64,000 bases of DNA, from NCBI GenBank assembly GCA_013400115.1, contig VXBP01001113.1, forward strand, positions 960,404 through 1,024,403. Direction: 5' to 3'. This document shows, piece by piece, positions 16,201 to 28,600 of this stretch. The notes beneath the pieces were generated by a model, which worked only from the letters and a program-made list of their open reading frames with translations, was not told where the DNA came from and made no database searches. The DNA comes from Rhinopomastus cyanomelas (lineage: Eukaryota > Chordata > Aves > Bucerotiformes > Rhinopomastidae). The position numbers and the translations under genes were made by a program. The first letter of the stretch is position 1; the number at the start of each line of letters is the position of its first letter.

Positions 16201-19200
16201 ACAGTGCCCAGAGGAGGTGAAGGAGTGTGTGAACAGCATCATCACCCCAAATCCTGTGCTGCCAACAGCTGCCACTGCCCTGCTCCAGCCCAAGCACCCT
16301 CAAGATCCTTCCCGAGGAGGTGTCTTACCTGGAAGTTACCGACCATGGTGAGACCGGCAGCACAGACCCAGCCAGTGGCCAGTCCCAGAGTGTTGAGGAG
16401 GGATGGCCCGAGGCACTCCAGGACATGGGCATAGCGTAGCAGCCCCACCAGGATGACTGAGGGAGGGAGACACAGCCCGATCACACGCCACTGTCTGCAG
16501 CTCCCTGCTACCCGCCCCTGACCGCCCCGATGCAGGGTGAGCTTCACAGGGCACTGTGCTCCCAGACCCGCTCTCTTGGCAGTGGGCACTTACCCATGAA
16601 GGAGCCCAGGCTGCAGATGAGACTGAAGAAGCAGCTCTCAGGAGGCAGGGTACCACACTTGCTGTGGGGACAAAGAAAGGCCCAAGGAGCCCCTCAGCCA
16701 GGGGGCACTGGGTCGTAGCACTTGCTCCCCCTCTCCCATGCTTTTGGGTTGACCCAGCTGCTCTTGGAGCAGCTCTGACCCCCATCCAGCCCCACACTCC
16801 CACCCCAAGCTGCTCACCTGACGAGGGGAATGTGGTCTAGTGTGCAGCAGGAGCTGGGGCCATCCATGCCGCAAGACTGGTTGTAATTCCTGCAGGAAGC
16901 ACAGAGGTGGGCTGGGAGAGCTGAGCTGATGCCCAGGACCCTCTTGGCACAGGCCCTCCAAGGACAGCAGAGATGGTCCCCAGTAAGTGCAGCCTCCAGG
17001 GAGTGACCCATTGTAAGGTTCTCTAGGAGCATCACACCTGAATTTCCACAGCCCGGCCTCTGCTGCTGGCTCTGCTGTCCACTTGCAGACCTCCATGCAA
17101 GGGGGAGGCCACTGAGAGGCAGGGGGCTGCACACGTCTGCTGGGTGCACAGGCCACGGTCCTGGGCTCGGCGCCTCTTGCAGCCCCACGTTCGAAGCAGG
17201 AGCACCCGTGTGTCAGACCAGTCACACACATCCATGGCGGAGTGTGGATGGAGCCTGGCACAAAGGTACTGACAGCTCCGGGCTTGCATGGGATGGGCAG
17301 GAACCTTGAGCTGAGTGGGAAATGGCCCCCACTGTCACAACCACCCCAGGGCAGAGCCAGCTGCTTGGGAGGAGAAGGTGGCCATAGCCTCCTGCAGGGG
17401 CTGGGAGCTGCCTGAGGGCCCATGACAGGAGACTGCAGGCTGCCCGAGGGAGCCTGGCACAGTCCTGACACAGTGGCAGTGCAACCCTTGGGAACACTAG
17501 CGATGTGCAGCGCTGCTGGGCTCGGGCAGGGCTCTGCCACCACAGAGCCTTGGAAATGCTTCCTGCAGCCACAGAGCCCAGGAGTCCTCATCAGTCCTTG
17601 ACACCTTCCTGTAGCACAGCTGCTGCCTGCAACCAGAACCATATCCCCCACCATGGCAGTACGTGCCCCATCACCCTCCCATCTCTCCTGGGAGCTGGCA
17701 CACACTTGCAGCAAGTTGTTGCTGCAACATCACCCAGGCACCCGCCAACTCTGCCTGGCACCTACTATCTCTGCCTGTCATGGCCAAGCGGGGCCCTATC
17801 CCCACCCCACAGCCAAGGAGCTCAAAGCCCTGTGACTCAAAGGGTCCCCTCTGACAGCTCCAGCCCCACTGTGGGGAGCAGGGCCATGGGGGTTCAGTGC
17901 TGCCCTGTCCCAGGTCGACAACCAGCCGCCTCAGCTGCTCAGCAAGCACACAGTTAAAAACGCCTTTTTAGAAAGGACTGGGCTGGGCTCTGCTGTTTTT
18001 TCAGTCTCCTCCTTTACTAGTGGCTTTGTTTTCCAAGTGTGAAGCCCTGGTGAGGCATGGAGCCCCACAACCTCGGCAAGGGCTGCTCTTAGGGCCGTGT
18101 TTGGTTTGGGAGGATTTTTTTATCACTATTTTGTTTGAAGCGAGCGGCCCGAGGCCGGGGAGCATTATTCATCGTTAAGGGCTGGCTGTGCAGGGAGACA
18201 CACATTCATCCCAGGGCAGAATCAGCCATCAGGCAGGAAATGGCAGCGGGGTTTTTTTTTTCCCCCTTCTCCTTCAAATACTCCAGCAAGAAGTAAACTA
18301 ACATGGATTTTTCTGGGCATATTTTTAAGGAGATATAACAAGCCAAAAACTCTGCAGAAGTTGCCAAGAGAGCAAGTTTTTTTTTTTCCCTAGCCCTTGT
18401 CTCTCCCACGGCTCGTCCCCATCCTGGGCTGCTGCAGGCAGCTGTGCCCACAGGGTGGCCGGGTGTCCTGTCCCCCTGGCACTGCCAGATATAGCCTCAA
18501 GCAAGCAAGCCTCAACCTTTTCCATGGAGACACACGGCCCTCTGTAATTCACTGACCACTTGTTTTTACACTTTCTCCATGCTGTGTGTTTTCAGTGGTT
18601 TCCTTCTCCCTGCCTGGCTTCCAGCAGGGCTGAACTGTTCACCAGAGCAGCTGTAACCACAGGCAAGCCTGGGTGGGGAAGGGAGGGCCGATTTGGGCCC
18701 TGTTTGGCCCTGGCATCCTCACTGCTTTGCAAACTCAGAACCCAGCCCTGCCAACAGTCAGTCCCCAAGCGGCTCTGTTCCCGAAAGGCACCCGGGGCCA
18801 GACAGACACACATGCACCCCATCACTGTTACCACCACATCTGCCGGGGGAAGAAGTGGCTCTGTATGCTCTTGCATACTTCCACCTCTCCTGCCATCTTC
18901 AGTCCCTCCCAGGGCTAGCCTGGGATCCCCCTTTCAGCACAGTGACGGTCCAAGGGAGGGCCTCAGCTACCTGGTGGTCCAGCACAGCATGGCACAGTTC
19001 AGGCAGGATGGGTTTGGAGGAGGACCCAGCGCAACGGGATCTTTAACTGAGCAGGTCCATGGCAAAGGGCCCCTGCAGCCCCCCGGGCCTTACCAGTTGT
19101 GGACGGGGCAGATGTGGTTGTTGGAGAGTGCCATGGCATACCTGGGCAGGGGAGACAACAACAAGGATTACTGTGGCCACCTGCTTTGTCACAGCCCTGC

Positions 19201-21100
19201 TCCTGAAACCAGCCCAAGGGACTAGGTGCAGGAGTGGGGTAGCTCTTGCTACCTGTGACATCTCCCGTCTTTACAAAGCAGGAAAGAGAAAATCACGTGC
19301 TTGAGCACAGTCCATGCTCCAGGGAGCTCCTGCTGCTGGGACCATGGCCCCCTGCCCAGTACCCACATCTCTGCCGAGTTCCATGTAGCTGCTTCTGCAC
19401 GGCCTCCTCCCCACCGTGCTGCCATGCTCTCCAGCCTCTGGGAAATGCTCTACTGCAGAGGCCGCACCCTGGCAGTGGGTTTCCCTACAGTTGTGTGGAG
19501 TGTGACCTGAGGGCCACAGGGGTCCTGGGTTCCCACAGCCCTGGGCTGGCTAACACTCAAAGCTAGAAGTCTGGAGAAGTAGCCAGTGTGTTTGCAGGGC
19601 ATTTTGAACAGCTCAGTTCCACTGAGCATTTAACTGTAGAGTCACCCCAGTCAGTGTAATGAGGGGTGCATGACATGCACCCCACTCAGTTCCAGAGGAA
19701 TTTTGGCTCCGTGCCTCACCTGGCCAGTCAGGAGCCCTCCATGCTGGCAGCCAGAGCGGCAGGCAGCATCATGCCATTCAAATCACCATGGGGTGGCCAT
19801 AAACAGCTTAGGTTAAAAATAGGCCCCAACACAGGTAAGAAAACCCCTCTCCCATCCAAGTAGCCACTGAATGGTTGGGCTGAAAACAGGATGATCCTGG
19901 CAGAGAGGCCCTAGAGCAAAAAGCAGGACTGTTGGCGGCAACCAAGGGGCAGTACTGCCCACCCCAAGGGCCACCCACCAAGAGCTGCACCTCCCACTGC
20001 AGACCCCTCACCCAGGCATTTCACAGCAGCACCGCATCCCTCTGTGTCCTACTGAGAGGGGGCAATAAGCAGGGGGAGGCACAAAGGCCCTCCCCCAGCA
20101 GGATGTTCCCCAACCTGCACAGTCCCCCCTCACAGCCCTGCATCCCAGGAGGATGCAGGAGGGACCCTGTGTGGGCTTTATGCCCCCACACGCAACTGCC
20201 GGGCCTCACCCTGCTACTGCACCGACCAGGGACACAGCGTCCCTCTGGTGGCTGCAGGACACGTTTAGGGCCAGAAAAACAGCTCAAGACACCCCCTCCC
20301 AGGGCAGCTCCGGCTGTAACGACCACAGGAAGCGTCTCCCAACTGTGCTGCTGCGGGCTGGAACGGTATCTGCTCCACAGGGTCCCCCACAGGAGACAGC
20401 CAGAGCTTTGTGAAGTATCCAGGAGCAAAACTTGAAGCATGCGTCTCCTGGACCAGGGTCAGCCTTTGGCTTTGTCGTGAAGGACGACAGGAGACACCAC
20501 AGGGTGAGGATCTCAGAGGAACCTCCATGGGATGGACTGTGTTCGCTCTATCCCGCATCCGACAAAGTCCCATCACCCCTGCAGGAGTAGCACCGGGGTG
20601 CTGACAGACCAGGGAAGGACGGCCCTCCGTGACCGGCTGAGACCCCACGGTCAAAGCCCTGGAAGGGGACTGGCAGGGTGGGCTAGTGCTGCTCACCCGG
20701 GTGACACAGCCTCTGCCTTCACTACAAAAGTCACCTAGGATGAGCGTCCCCGTGCTAGCTGCAGCTCTAGCGCTACAGGACCAGGGCTGGTGGCATCGGT
20801 CCCGGAGCCACTCCGTGCCACCTAAGCATGAGCTGCCCTCGTGCCTGGACGGGGCCGTGTGCTCGCCAGGGGTATGGGCGCCCGAGGCCATGGGATTGAT
20901 GCCAGCAGTGATCACGTTGGGTGCCTGTGGGGGCACAAAGCGCGCAGAGGGGACCCAACATAACGTGGGTCAAACAGAACCACGCAGCATCCCGCCCCGC
21001 AGCCCGAGGGCCCCGTTCCGTTCGGCCACACTCACACGATCCACATGCCGGTGATGGTGAAGGCGGGCAGCGTGACGGGCAGGATGGCCCAGACCGGCAT
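13294..21100 (-). CDS. TMEM150A: TMEM150A-like six-pass membrane protein, complete, 7 exons
   Basis: This is a member of the TMEM150/DRAM (Frag1/Sfk1) family, most like TMEM150A. That protein acts at the plasma membrane with the PI4KA-EFR3 machinery to control phosphoinositides. Exons in coding order: 21036-21100, 19094-19141, 16818-16889, 16594-16661, 16329-16456, 15233-15410, 13294-13538. They total 804 bases, 267 residues plus stop (human TMEM150A has 271). Diagnostic blocks are FTITGMWIVYAMA, CCTLDHIPLVSKCG, PPESCFFSLI, GNFQVDHAKVLHYIGAGVAF and LCEWMFIIDVLIFYGTFTFEFGA, with six hydrophobic spans. The chosen start MPVWAILP matches the family; an in-frame ATG lies 15 bases upstream and would add five residues. 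The first exon lies in a CpG island. The last intron looks U12-type. A gene of this family is not found between GBF1 and NFKB2 in mammals as I know the locus. Assignment to TMEM150A rather than another paralogue is by eye. Confidence 0.88.
13539..15232 (-). other. TMEM150A: U12-type (minor spliceosome) GT-AG intron
   Basis: The donor reads GTATCCTTC, eight of nine matches to the U12 consensus RTATCCTTT. Upstream of the acceptor is TTTCCTTGAC, a near-perfect U12 branch-site match, with the presumed branch A at 13,554, about 14 bases from the AG. That spacing is right for U12 introns, and there is no polypyrimidine tract. It is a phase-1 intron splitting the Ser-Gly before VFFIQES. Confidence 0.85.
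16890..19093 (-). other. Intron 2 of the TMEM150A-like gene
   Basis: A 2.2 kb intron between the exons ending VHNW and starting NYNQSC. Most of it is GC-rich without recognisable repeats. An AT-richer block with T-tracts, listed separately at 17,945-18,560, is the only part that stands out. No additional exon is supported. Confidence 0.6.
17945..18560. promoter_or_regulatory. Candidate intronic conserved noncoding element
   Basis: An AT-rich, T-tract-bearing island sits inside otherwise GC-rich intron sequence, with homeobox-like and POU-like words (TATCACTATTTTG, GCATTATTCATCG, CATATTTTTAAGG). It has no ORF homology and no repeat signature. The composition contrast suggests a regulatory element, but conservation cannot be judged here. 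Confidence 0.3.
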
Positions 21101-21450
21101 CCTGGGGCCAGGCATATCCCGCCGGGCTATGGGCGAGCGGGGCCGCCGGCAGAGCTTCCCCGCCACCTCCTGCTGCCGGGCCGCCGCCGGGCCGCGCCCC
21201 CCATGGGCGGCCGGGGCCGGGGCCGAGCCGGGACAGCCCCTGGCAGGACCCGCCCCGCCCGAAGCGGGACGGGATCGGGGCGGGACCGAGGCGGGACCGG
21301 CCGACCCCGGGCGACACGTGGCAGCAGCGGCCCGGGACTGGTAGTGGCCCGGAAGCCGCAGGCGGAGGGTGCGGGGCTGGAGTTCTCGCCAGCGCTGGGA
21401 TCGCTCGGGCTGTAGCCGGTGGAGGCACCGGAGGGCAAACACTGCCTGGA
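20980..21450. promoter_or_regulatory. TMEM150A: CpG island promoter of the TMEM150A-like gene
   Basis: A dense CG run covers the first coding exon (21,036-21,100) and about 350 bases upstream, with GC boxes such as CCCGCCCCGCCC near 21,250. No TATA box was seen. The limits are approximate. Confidence 0.7.
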
Positions 21451-24306
21451 GCTGCCTCTGCCCGGGCTGAACGGGACAGAAGCGGCCGGGGATCCCCCAG
21501 CCCCGGGTGATACTCTCGCTGCCCTAAACACCCTCCCTGCATTCGTATCCAGCAAGCGGAGCCAAAGGGTGCTGCTGCAGTGTAGAAGCCTCTGCTCAGT
21601 CTCCTCTTCTTCCTTGTAGGACATGGGTCCGCATGAGCCCTCCTGAGGGCAAGGCCCTTTTGTGCCCTTGCGCTCTCTTCCTCCACAGCTACCCCCCTCT
21701 GCTGCAAACCTGCTTGCACTGTCCCGACCCACTCAGCCCGATCCCTCCTTGCACAAGCCCTTTCAACAAACTGCATGAGTAACGATAAAGTTTGGCAGCC
21801 ATCCATCTCCTCTGTTGCCCTGAAACATTTCTGTTTTCCTTAACTGGAAAACCCGAGGAGGAAGCACAACTTCCCCCTGCGGAGCAGCCCACAACAGCCC
21901 CATTTTCCTGTCGGTACAGCTCCTACTCAGCCATAAACCACGCTCCCCTCAGCTGCTTTTGGGGGTGTGCTTGCAAGTCTCAAAATATTCAGCGTAGTCG
22001 AGGGGAGCCCATGCTCCCAGACCGGCTCACACAGCATTCACCTTCCAGTGCCTTCTTCAGAGAGGAGCTGCTAGGGTATTGCTCTGGCCTTTGTGAGACA
22101 CCACCTCACCAGGGCCAGGGTGCAGGTTATGGAACTGCAGGAGTAGTACTGCATACGGGGTCTTGCAGTCTTATGGGATTTGTCTTTCTACCCCTTGGAC
22201 TGCACTCCAGACAGCCTTCTGGCAGGGTGCTCTGGTTTCTAGATACTCTCTGTAACAGGCAGATTATTCCTGACTGGCATTTCTGGGAGCAAGAATAATT
22301 TCTAAAGGGCATGGAAGTCTTTCTGACTGACCAGGGCTTCTGAGTATGCTCGAATTCCATGTAAAACTTAATCTACAACAAGCATTGCTGCAGTTCCACA
22401 AGTTTCAGTGTCAAATTTGTGTTTTACAGGCAGGGCTTATCTCTCCATAGAGCTTTCATCCACTAGGTTCACACGCACGAGGAAAACACCAGCTCTGCAG
22501 TAAGCCATCCTACTGCTGTATGTTAAACCCCACTACTCACTTCTGTGCAGTTTCAGCGGTGAAAGTTATTGATGTAAACGGGAACAGAGGAGCTATGCCA
22601 ATCCAAACTATGGTGATGTCCATCCAGCCTCCTCTTGAAGGCAGTGAGTCACACCTGTAAAACTCAAGAAAAAGGTCCAAAACTAAAGCGAAGCACACAC
22701 TAGGATAAACGTGAGGGCCACCAACTGCCACTGTCATTTATGCAATCTAACTTAGAAGTGGAGTCTTGAACTCATCGATAAAAACATGCATGTCAGTGCA
22801 CAGCGTACACTCTGTCAGTTGATTCTAATGTCCTTTTGATTCACTTTCAGAGTTGTATTTCTCTAACACATGAAACCTCGTTTTATTGCAAAATACAAAC
22901 AACACTCAAATACATTTTTCCTGGTTTTTTAGTCCATTCCTATTTACAGTGTAGTGAAAACTGTTTAAAGTGCAATTGTCTGTCTTCCCAGCCGACATTC
23001 TTTCCATTCCACTCCCGCTTCCCGCAGTTTCCTCGGGTGGCTTTTGCTTTGCATCGTGATTGTCTGAATTAAGATGTAACACTGTCAGTACAAACTGGGC
23101 TTGCAAACCCAGTTTAAAACAGTATCCCCCAAACAACTGTCTGAAGGCAGAGGGGGGAAAAAAAAATGGGCTTTGCCATTAGCTGACACCACTCCAAAAT
23201 GTCCAAGGACCGTCCAGGGATCAGAGGCGAGCAGTAGAGCTGACATCAAGACACCTGACAATTGAGCAATGGTTTACAAAGAGTTAATCATCTCAAGGTT
23301 TCAGTGCACATTTTGGAGTCAGGGCAGAAAAACAGAGCTGTAAACACAAGTGGAGGCTCTGAAACACAAGATAGAGGTGGGCTGGATAAAGAAGGGCCTT
23401 GAGGAGGCAAGGATTCAAACAAGTGCAAATATCTAAGGGCTGGAAGGACACAATCTGGAAGTCATGGAGGGAGAACAGAAGGCTGCAGCAGTGAAAATGG
23501 TGGAAATGGGCTCAGGGAACCAGTATCTATTGATGGGACTTTCCGAGTAGGCACATCAGTCTTACATTATGCAATATTTAGACCCTTGCAATTCAAACAA
23601 ACTAAGTTTTCAAATCCCTTATCAAGCCTGCAGAAGCCTCTTGGAATCCTCGCAACAGGGTGCCTCTTACGGATCTAAGGACACCGTGCCACTGTGTGGA
23701 TCCTGCCACAAGACAAAGTAGAAAATATGAGAAGGGAAGTATGTGTGGTTTTCCACGTCTCTGTCAAGCGTTACCCATCACAGAACCCAGGATTTCTCTG
23801 GCTCTCTCCAAGTCTCAGTTCTCATTAGAGACAGAGTCTTCCTCATCAGGCAGAAAATGCTCCCTTCTCCAAAGTCAGCCAGATTGCCACCGAGGTCTGT
23901 GTTTGGGCTGCTTGCTGAGACCAGCCACCTGCTCCTAGTCTTTGCCTTCAGTCCTGGCGCTGTATAAGCACACACCAATGTAGCATCAGAAATTTTACAG
24001 CTGACACTAAACTGTAGCCAGAAGCAAGAGCAGTTTAGCCGTTACTGTTCTGATGGGAACCATTTCTGCTTTGCTCCTTGGTAGTCAGCCTCCACTGCAG
24101 CCCCTTCAAGAGATGACCATTTGTTAGGGCAAGTGTCCTTGCGCTCGCCGCAGGCAGATAATGTTGTTGGAGGACCCTGGCGTATCGAGCCAGGGGACTG
24201 CCAGCCAGGCACAGCACCTTCCACAAAACTCTGCTCTTGCCAAGCTCTGCGCCACAGACCACATAGAAAAGGAATGCAACAACAGAGCATTCATTTATAG
24301 GATGTA
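21451..24306. other. Intergenic DNA between GBF1 and the TMEM150A-like gene
   Basis: No supported gene. Composition shifts here from GC-rich to AT-rich. A second AATAAA on the minus strand (22,881-22,886) could serve longer GBF1 transcripts. A stretch at about 22,555-22,650 has splice-like borders but no recognisable protein and may be an old LINE remnant. Confidence 0.5.
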
Positions 24307-24312
24307 TTTATT
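24307..24312 (-). terminator. GBF1: GBF1 polyadenylation signal AATAAA
   Basis: The coding strand reads GTGTAATAAATACATCC, the first canonical signal after the GBF1 stop, giving a 3'UTR of about 1.3 kb. A further AATAAA lies 1.4 kb beyond. Confidence 0.6.
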
Positions 24313-25635
24313 ACACTGTAAAAATTCCATTGGATTTGTAGCAATTTACTCTATGTACACTGGTCGTACTACCACCCCCACTGCAGTTCCTCTCGGTACA
24401 GAACACACTGGGTTGGAGTCACGCCCATGCCCCTCCCAGTCACCAGCGAGATTTTTGAGATTGGGGGATATTGAGAATTTAGCCAACTGATTGAAAGAGC
24501 AAGAACAGAGACACTGCACTTGCCAGGCAGCCAGTTCTGTTCTGCGCATGAGAGGGTGGAAGAGCAGGACATCCTTGCTACTAAAGGCAGAAGCACAAGA
24601 ATGACTACCAAGGCCTCAGCTGCAGAGGTGCTCTAGACGGAGGAGGAGGTGGGCTCTCCCAACAACCAGAAGATGCAGAACGGCGCAATCACTGCAGAGC
24701 TTCCAAGAGAAAGCAGACTTGATGGGCATCTGTAAGCAGGTGCCCCACAAATCCCCACCTTTTCACAAGTTGCAGAGCAGAGTCTAGAGAATGCCCTCCT
24801 AAGGAATGTGGCTGAACACCAAGAGGTCAATGCAGCAGTGGCGCACAACACAGCGCTGCCATGCACCTCAAACGAGTGCCTCCCAATGGCTACAGTGCTC
24901 TGCATTATCTTCTCATGCTCAACTAAGCAGTTTCTTCTGAATTTGCCCAACTACACTTGCCACAGAAGAGGACAGAAAGCAGTGCTGCCCCTAGCAGGCT
25001 CCCCTGCTCCCTGTCTGGCACAGAGACTGCTGTGATCTGTATTGCAGAAGAAAAGCATGTGGTTACGGCAGACGAGAAGCCCTACATAGCAAGCTGGGAG
25101 CTGCACTGGAAGCAATCCACATTTCTACACAAAATTCTCAACCTGTTGAACCCAGGCATGCCCAGAGCCCAAACAAAGCAGTGTGACCAGAAGCACAGGC
25201 AGGAAAGCTAGGAAATGGGTGGGGAAGTGTCCAAAGACTGGACTGAATAATCTGAGAGGCAGTCTGTGCTGCAGGCCCCCACTCTGGTGTGACATCAGAG
25301 TTTTCCCTCCTCACCAGAGGAACTGGTGGCAGCTTGGTCCCAGGCTGCTGGGTGTGGGCTTTTGCCTGGCCCCTGAGATTGTGAAGGCAGGAAGGAGACT
25401 GGTCAGTGGAACTGGGCACCCCTCCAAGAAGACAGGGATTTCTAGGCAGATTTCCAGGTGGTTGCCACAAGAAGGGAGAACATGATGTGCTCCAGCCAGG
25501 GGGATTGTGGCAGCAGCCCTTCTGCTCAGGTTAGCATCATCATCTAAAACAAACACACCTGCTACCAGAGAACATTTGGCCAGCATCGTCCACCTACAGG
25601 GCTTCCTCAGCAGGCAGTTCTCAGACACCCCCAAA
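24313..25635 (-). other. GBF1: Probable GBF1 3'UTR
   Basis: This is the noncoding segment between the stop codon and the first polyadenylation signal. No repeat or reading frame with homology was recognised. Confidence 0.55.
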
Positions 25636-28600
25636 CTAATTCACTTCAGAGGTTGTCATGGGGTCAGTAGGCCGTGGAGTAGCTAAGAGGGGAACAGGAG
25701 AGGTGGCTTCAATTAGGGCTGGGTTGAGAATGATTGGCAGAGTCATAGGTGGCACCCCAACCTGCAGGGGAGAGGCGAGAGGCTGCAGGATGAGTGGTGG
25801 CTGCGCTGTTGTAGGAGGTATGTCTGTAACAGGGCTTGTCTTTGTTGGAGCTGATACTGGGAAAGGAGAGGCAGAGGTGCTGACGGTGGGTGAGGCAGGT
25901 GCAGTGGCTCTCTCAGACTCTGGAAGAAGGAAGACATAAAACACATCCTTACACAGGCCCTGACAAAGACAGTTTTCAGTTCAAAACTAAGCAGGGTCAG
26001 AGATCAATTTGGGCAATTTCAGACTTGACCATTCCACATATTTTCATACAAAGGCCCTGAGGAACAGGTGCTGCTCACAGGCATTCTGCCTCAACATATG
26101 CCCTACTCCAATACCTCAGCAAGAAGGCCACAACCTATCAATGTGGAAGCACAACAGTTCCATGCTACCAGAGGCCTGGTCACTGTAGATCATGCTAAAT
26201 CAAGGAAAAGCCAATCTACATAGATGACTGTTCTGGCAAGATGATTTCAGAAAGAAAGAAAGAGAAAATTTAACTCACCACTGGCACCCAGTTCACACAG
26301 CTTCTCCAAAGGAGCCAGGGGGACGGCTGGTCTCAAATCTCCCACAGGAGAAGGGGGCAGGGCAGACACTGTTGATTTCTGATGCTGCTGCTCCACTGGT
26401 ATGCTGGGGACAGGATCTAAGAAAACAAAACACCCATGCATCAGTTTCCTCGCTCCTTTTGCTGATGCTCAGTTTGTCCTCCTTGTGCCAAGCTCTCACA
26501 GCCTCTTGCACCTATCATTTCATTAGCATCCAGGCACGACGGCAACTCAGCACTGGACCAGGTGCAAGCACAGGTCGAAGACCTGTGTCTTAGGATTTTT
26601 CAACCCTTTATACCTTGGATGACTGTCTGTTTGAACAGCTCATCTCGCAGTCTCGGTAAGAAACAATCAATCCGCTCCCAGGTGATCTCCCAGAGATCTG
26701 AGTATCCTGTCCGTGAATCAGCGCTGTGGAATATCCCGGCCGTATCCATCACAAGCAGCATATTCTTCAGAGACTCTGGGATGGCCTCCAGCTGTAATCA
26801 GAGATAATCCTCAGGATGCAGAGAATGGACATAGAGCAACAATCATAAGTCCAAAAGAAGCTGATGGGCTGCCTTGGAAACAGAAGCCAAGGGGAAACAC
26901 CGTGGAACAAACTGGTTTTGGAAGGCTTATAAGGTTAAAATAACAAACCAAACCGTCTTTCAAGTTTAGAAGGTTAAAGCTGTTGAATGGTTGTTCTCAA
27001 AGCATGCAGCATCACTTCCAGCACCTTACCAGTAAGTCACTGGAGCCAGCATGCATGTATTTGTCCATAAAGTCCAGAATTGTCAGCCACAGGGCAGCAA
27101 AGGTTGTCAGTGAGAGCAGTGGGGAGAGATGCTGTAGGAAGACCTAGGGAAAGAAACAATACAACTGCTGTCAACAGGTAGTATTAGGGCTGCTGCTTAA
27201 AGCCTGACAATGATGGTCTTGCAAATCTGGAATTCTACTACCTTGTGTCATGCTAGGAGCATGCAGAAGCCCAGCCTGAGGGTGCCAGAGACTACCAGTC
27301 TTCTGAGCTACACACATAGCAGAGTGGATCTTATTTCCTTTGCAGGAGGCCACCACACTCTGCTTGCAGACCGTTTTCCAGACTTTCCAGACTCTCTGTC
27401 TTAAGGGTCAGCACTATAAGCTTGTGACATGCATAATTTCACCACTAGAATGTCTGTCTGGATTTCTCTCCATCCTTCATAAAGTCACAGACTCCAGCCT
27501 GACAACTATTCCGCAGGCCAGAACCATAGAGACAGTTCTGGAAAGGAGGCATGTCCCTGCAGCAGAAGGTTGTGAAGAAGCCCAGCACTCAAGACAGTCA
27601 AGCTAGCAGACTAACACTTATCTGGCTCAGAGATGCTGAGAAGCTGCTAATAGAGCAAACAGTTTGGTTTTCTTGAGGCACATAGTTTCCCAAGCTTTCC
27701 AGTAGCAGAAGCATGCTCACACCTTTGAGAGTAGCGTTGAAGCTCTCATCCTAGTTTCTTCCATACCACCAATGTCAGCTGGGCTGATGTTCTCGAGTAG
27801 TTTGGTTAGCAGAGGAAATAGCACCTGTTGGATCAGACACATTGACACTTCAGAGCTGAAAAATGACTGACTGCACAGATAGCCTTGCAGAAAGACTGCA
27901 AGCTTTCAAGACTGGTGGTTTCTAGGAAGGGAACATGGAAGAAGCAAGAGGAAGTGGAAATGGTTCATTCATTTCAATACTCCAAAAAAGTTCTGCCAGA
28001 AGCCTAAGCAGAGAAGAACTTATCACAGGATCAGGGCAGAGAACACCTTGTCTGTTGTGGTGAACAAGCTGTTCAAGAGGACAGAGCTGAAGAAAGACAC
28101 CATTCCAGCACTTGTGCACACAAGTTTGCTGTTTATAACAATGTGGTCCTACCTACATGTCCAGCCCAGCCAGGAGGTTACCTTGTTGAAACAGGATTCC
28201 CATTCTAAAGCATCCAGGGCCTGCAGGTCATGTACCAGAAGGGCCCGCTGCAAGTAAGTGAGTGCCTGCATCCGTATCTGGCGTCGGGCATCACAGCACA
28301 GCCAGGCAATACCTGCGAGAGAGGGTGGGATTCAGGGTAAAGCCTACAGGGAAAATGTCACATCCACATTTCCCCTGTCTAGGCTGAAAAGTCTAATGAA
28401 AATCAAACACTCTCCAAGGACCAAAAAAAAAAAAAAAGCAGGAAAAAGATTATACTGGTTCCAGGCTAGAGATTAGGTCCAGGCAGCTAACTCATGCTAA
28501 AGATACCTTTCCAGATCTGATTCAGTGTCTTTTTCAGTTACAGCAGACACTAAAAACAACCTCTGCAGCTGGTTCCTGGCTCCTCAACTTTCCTGAGTGC

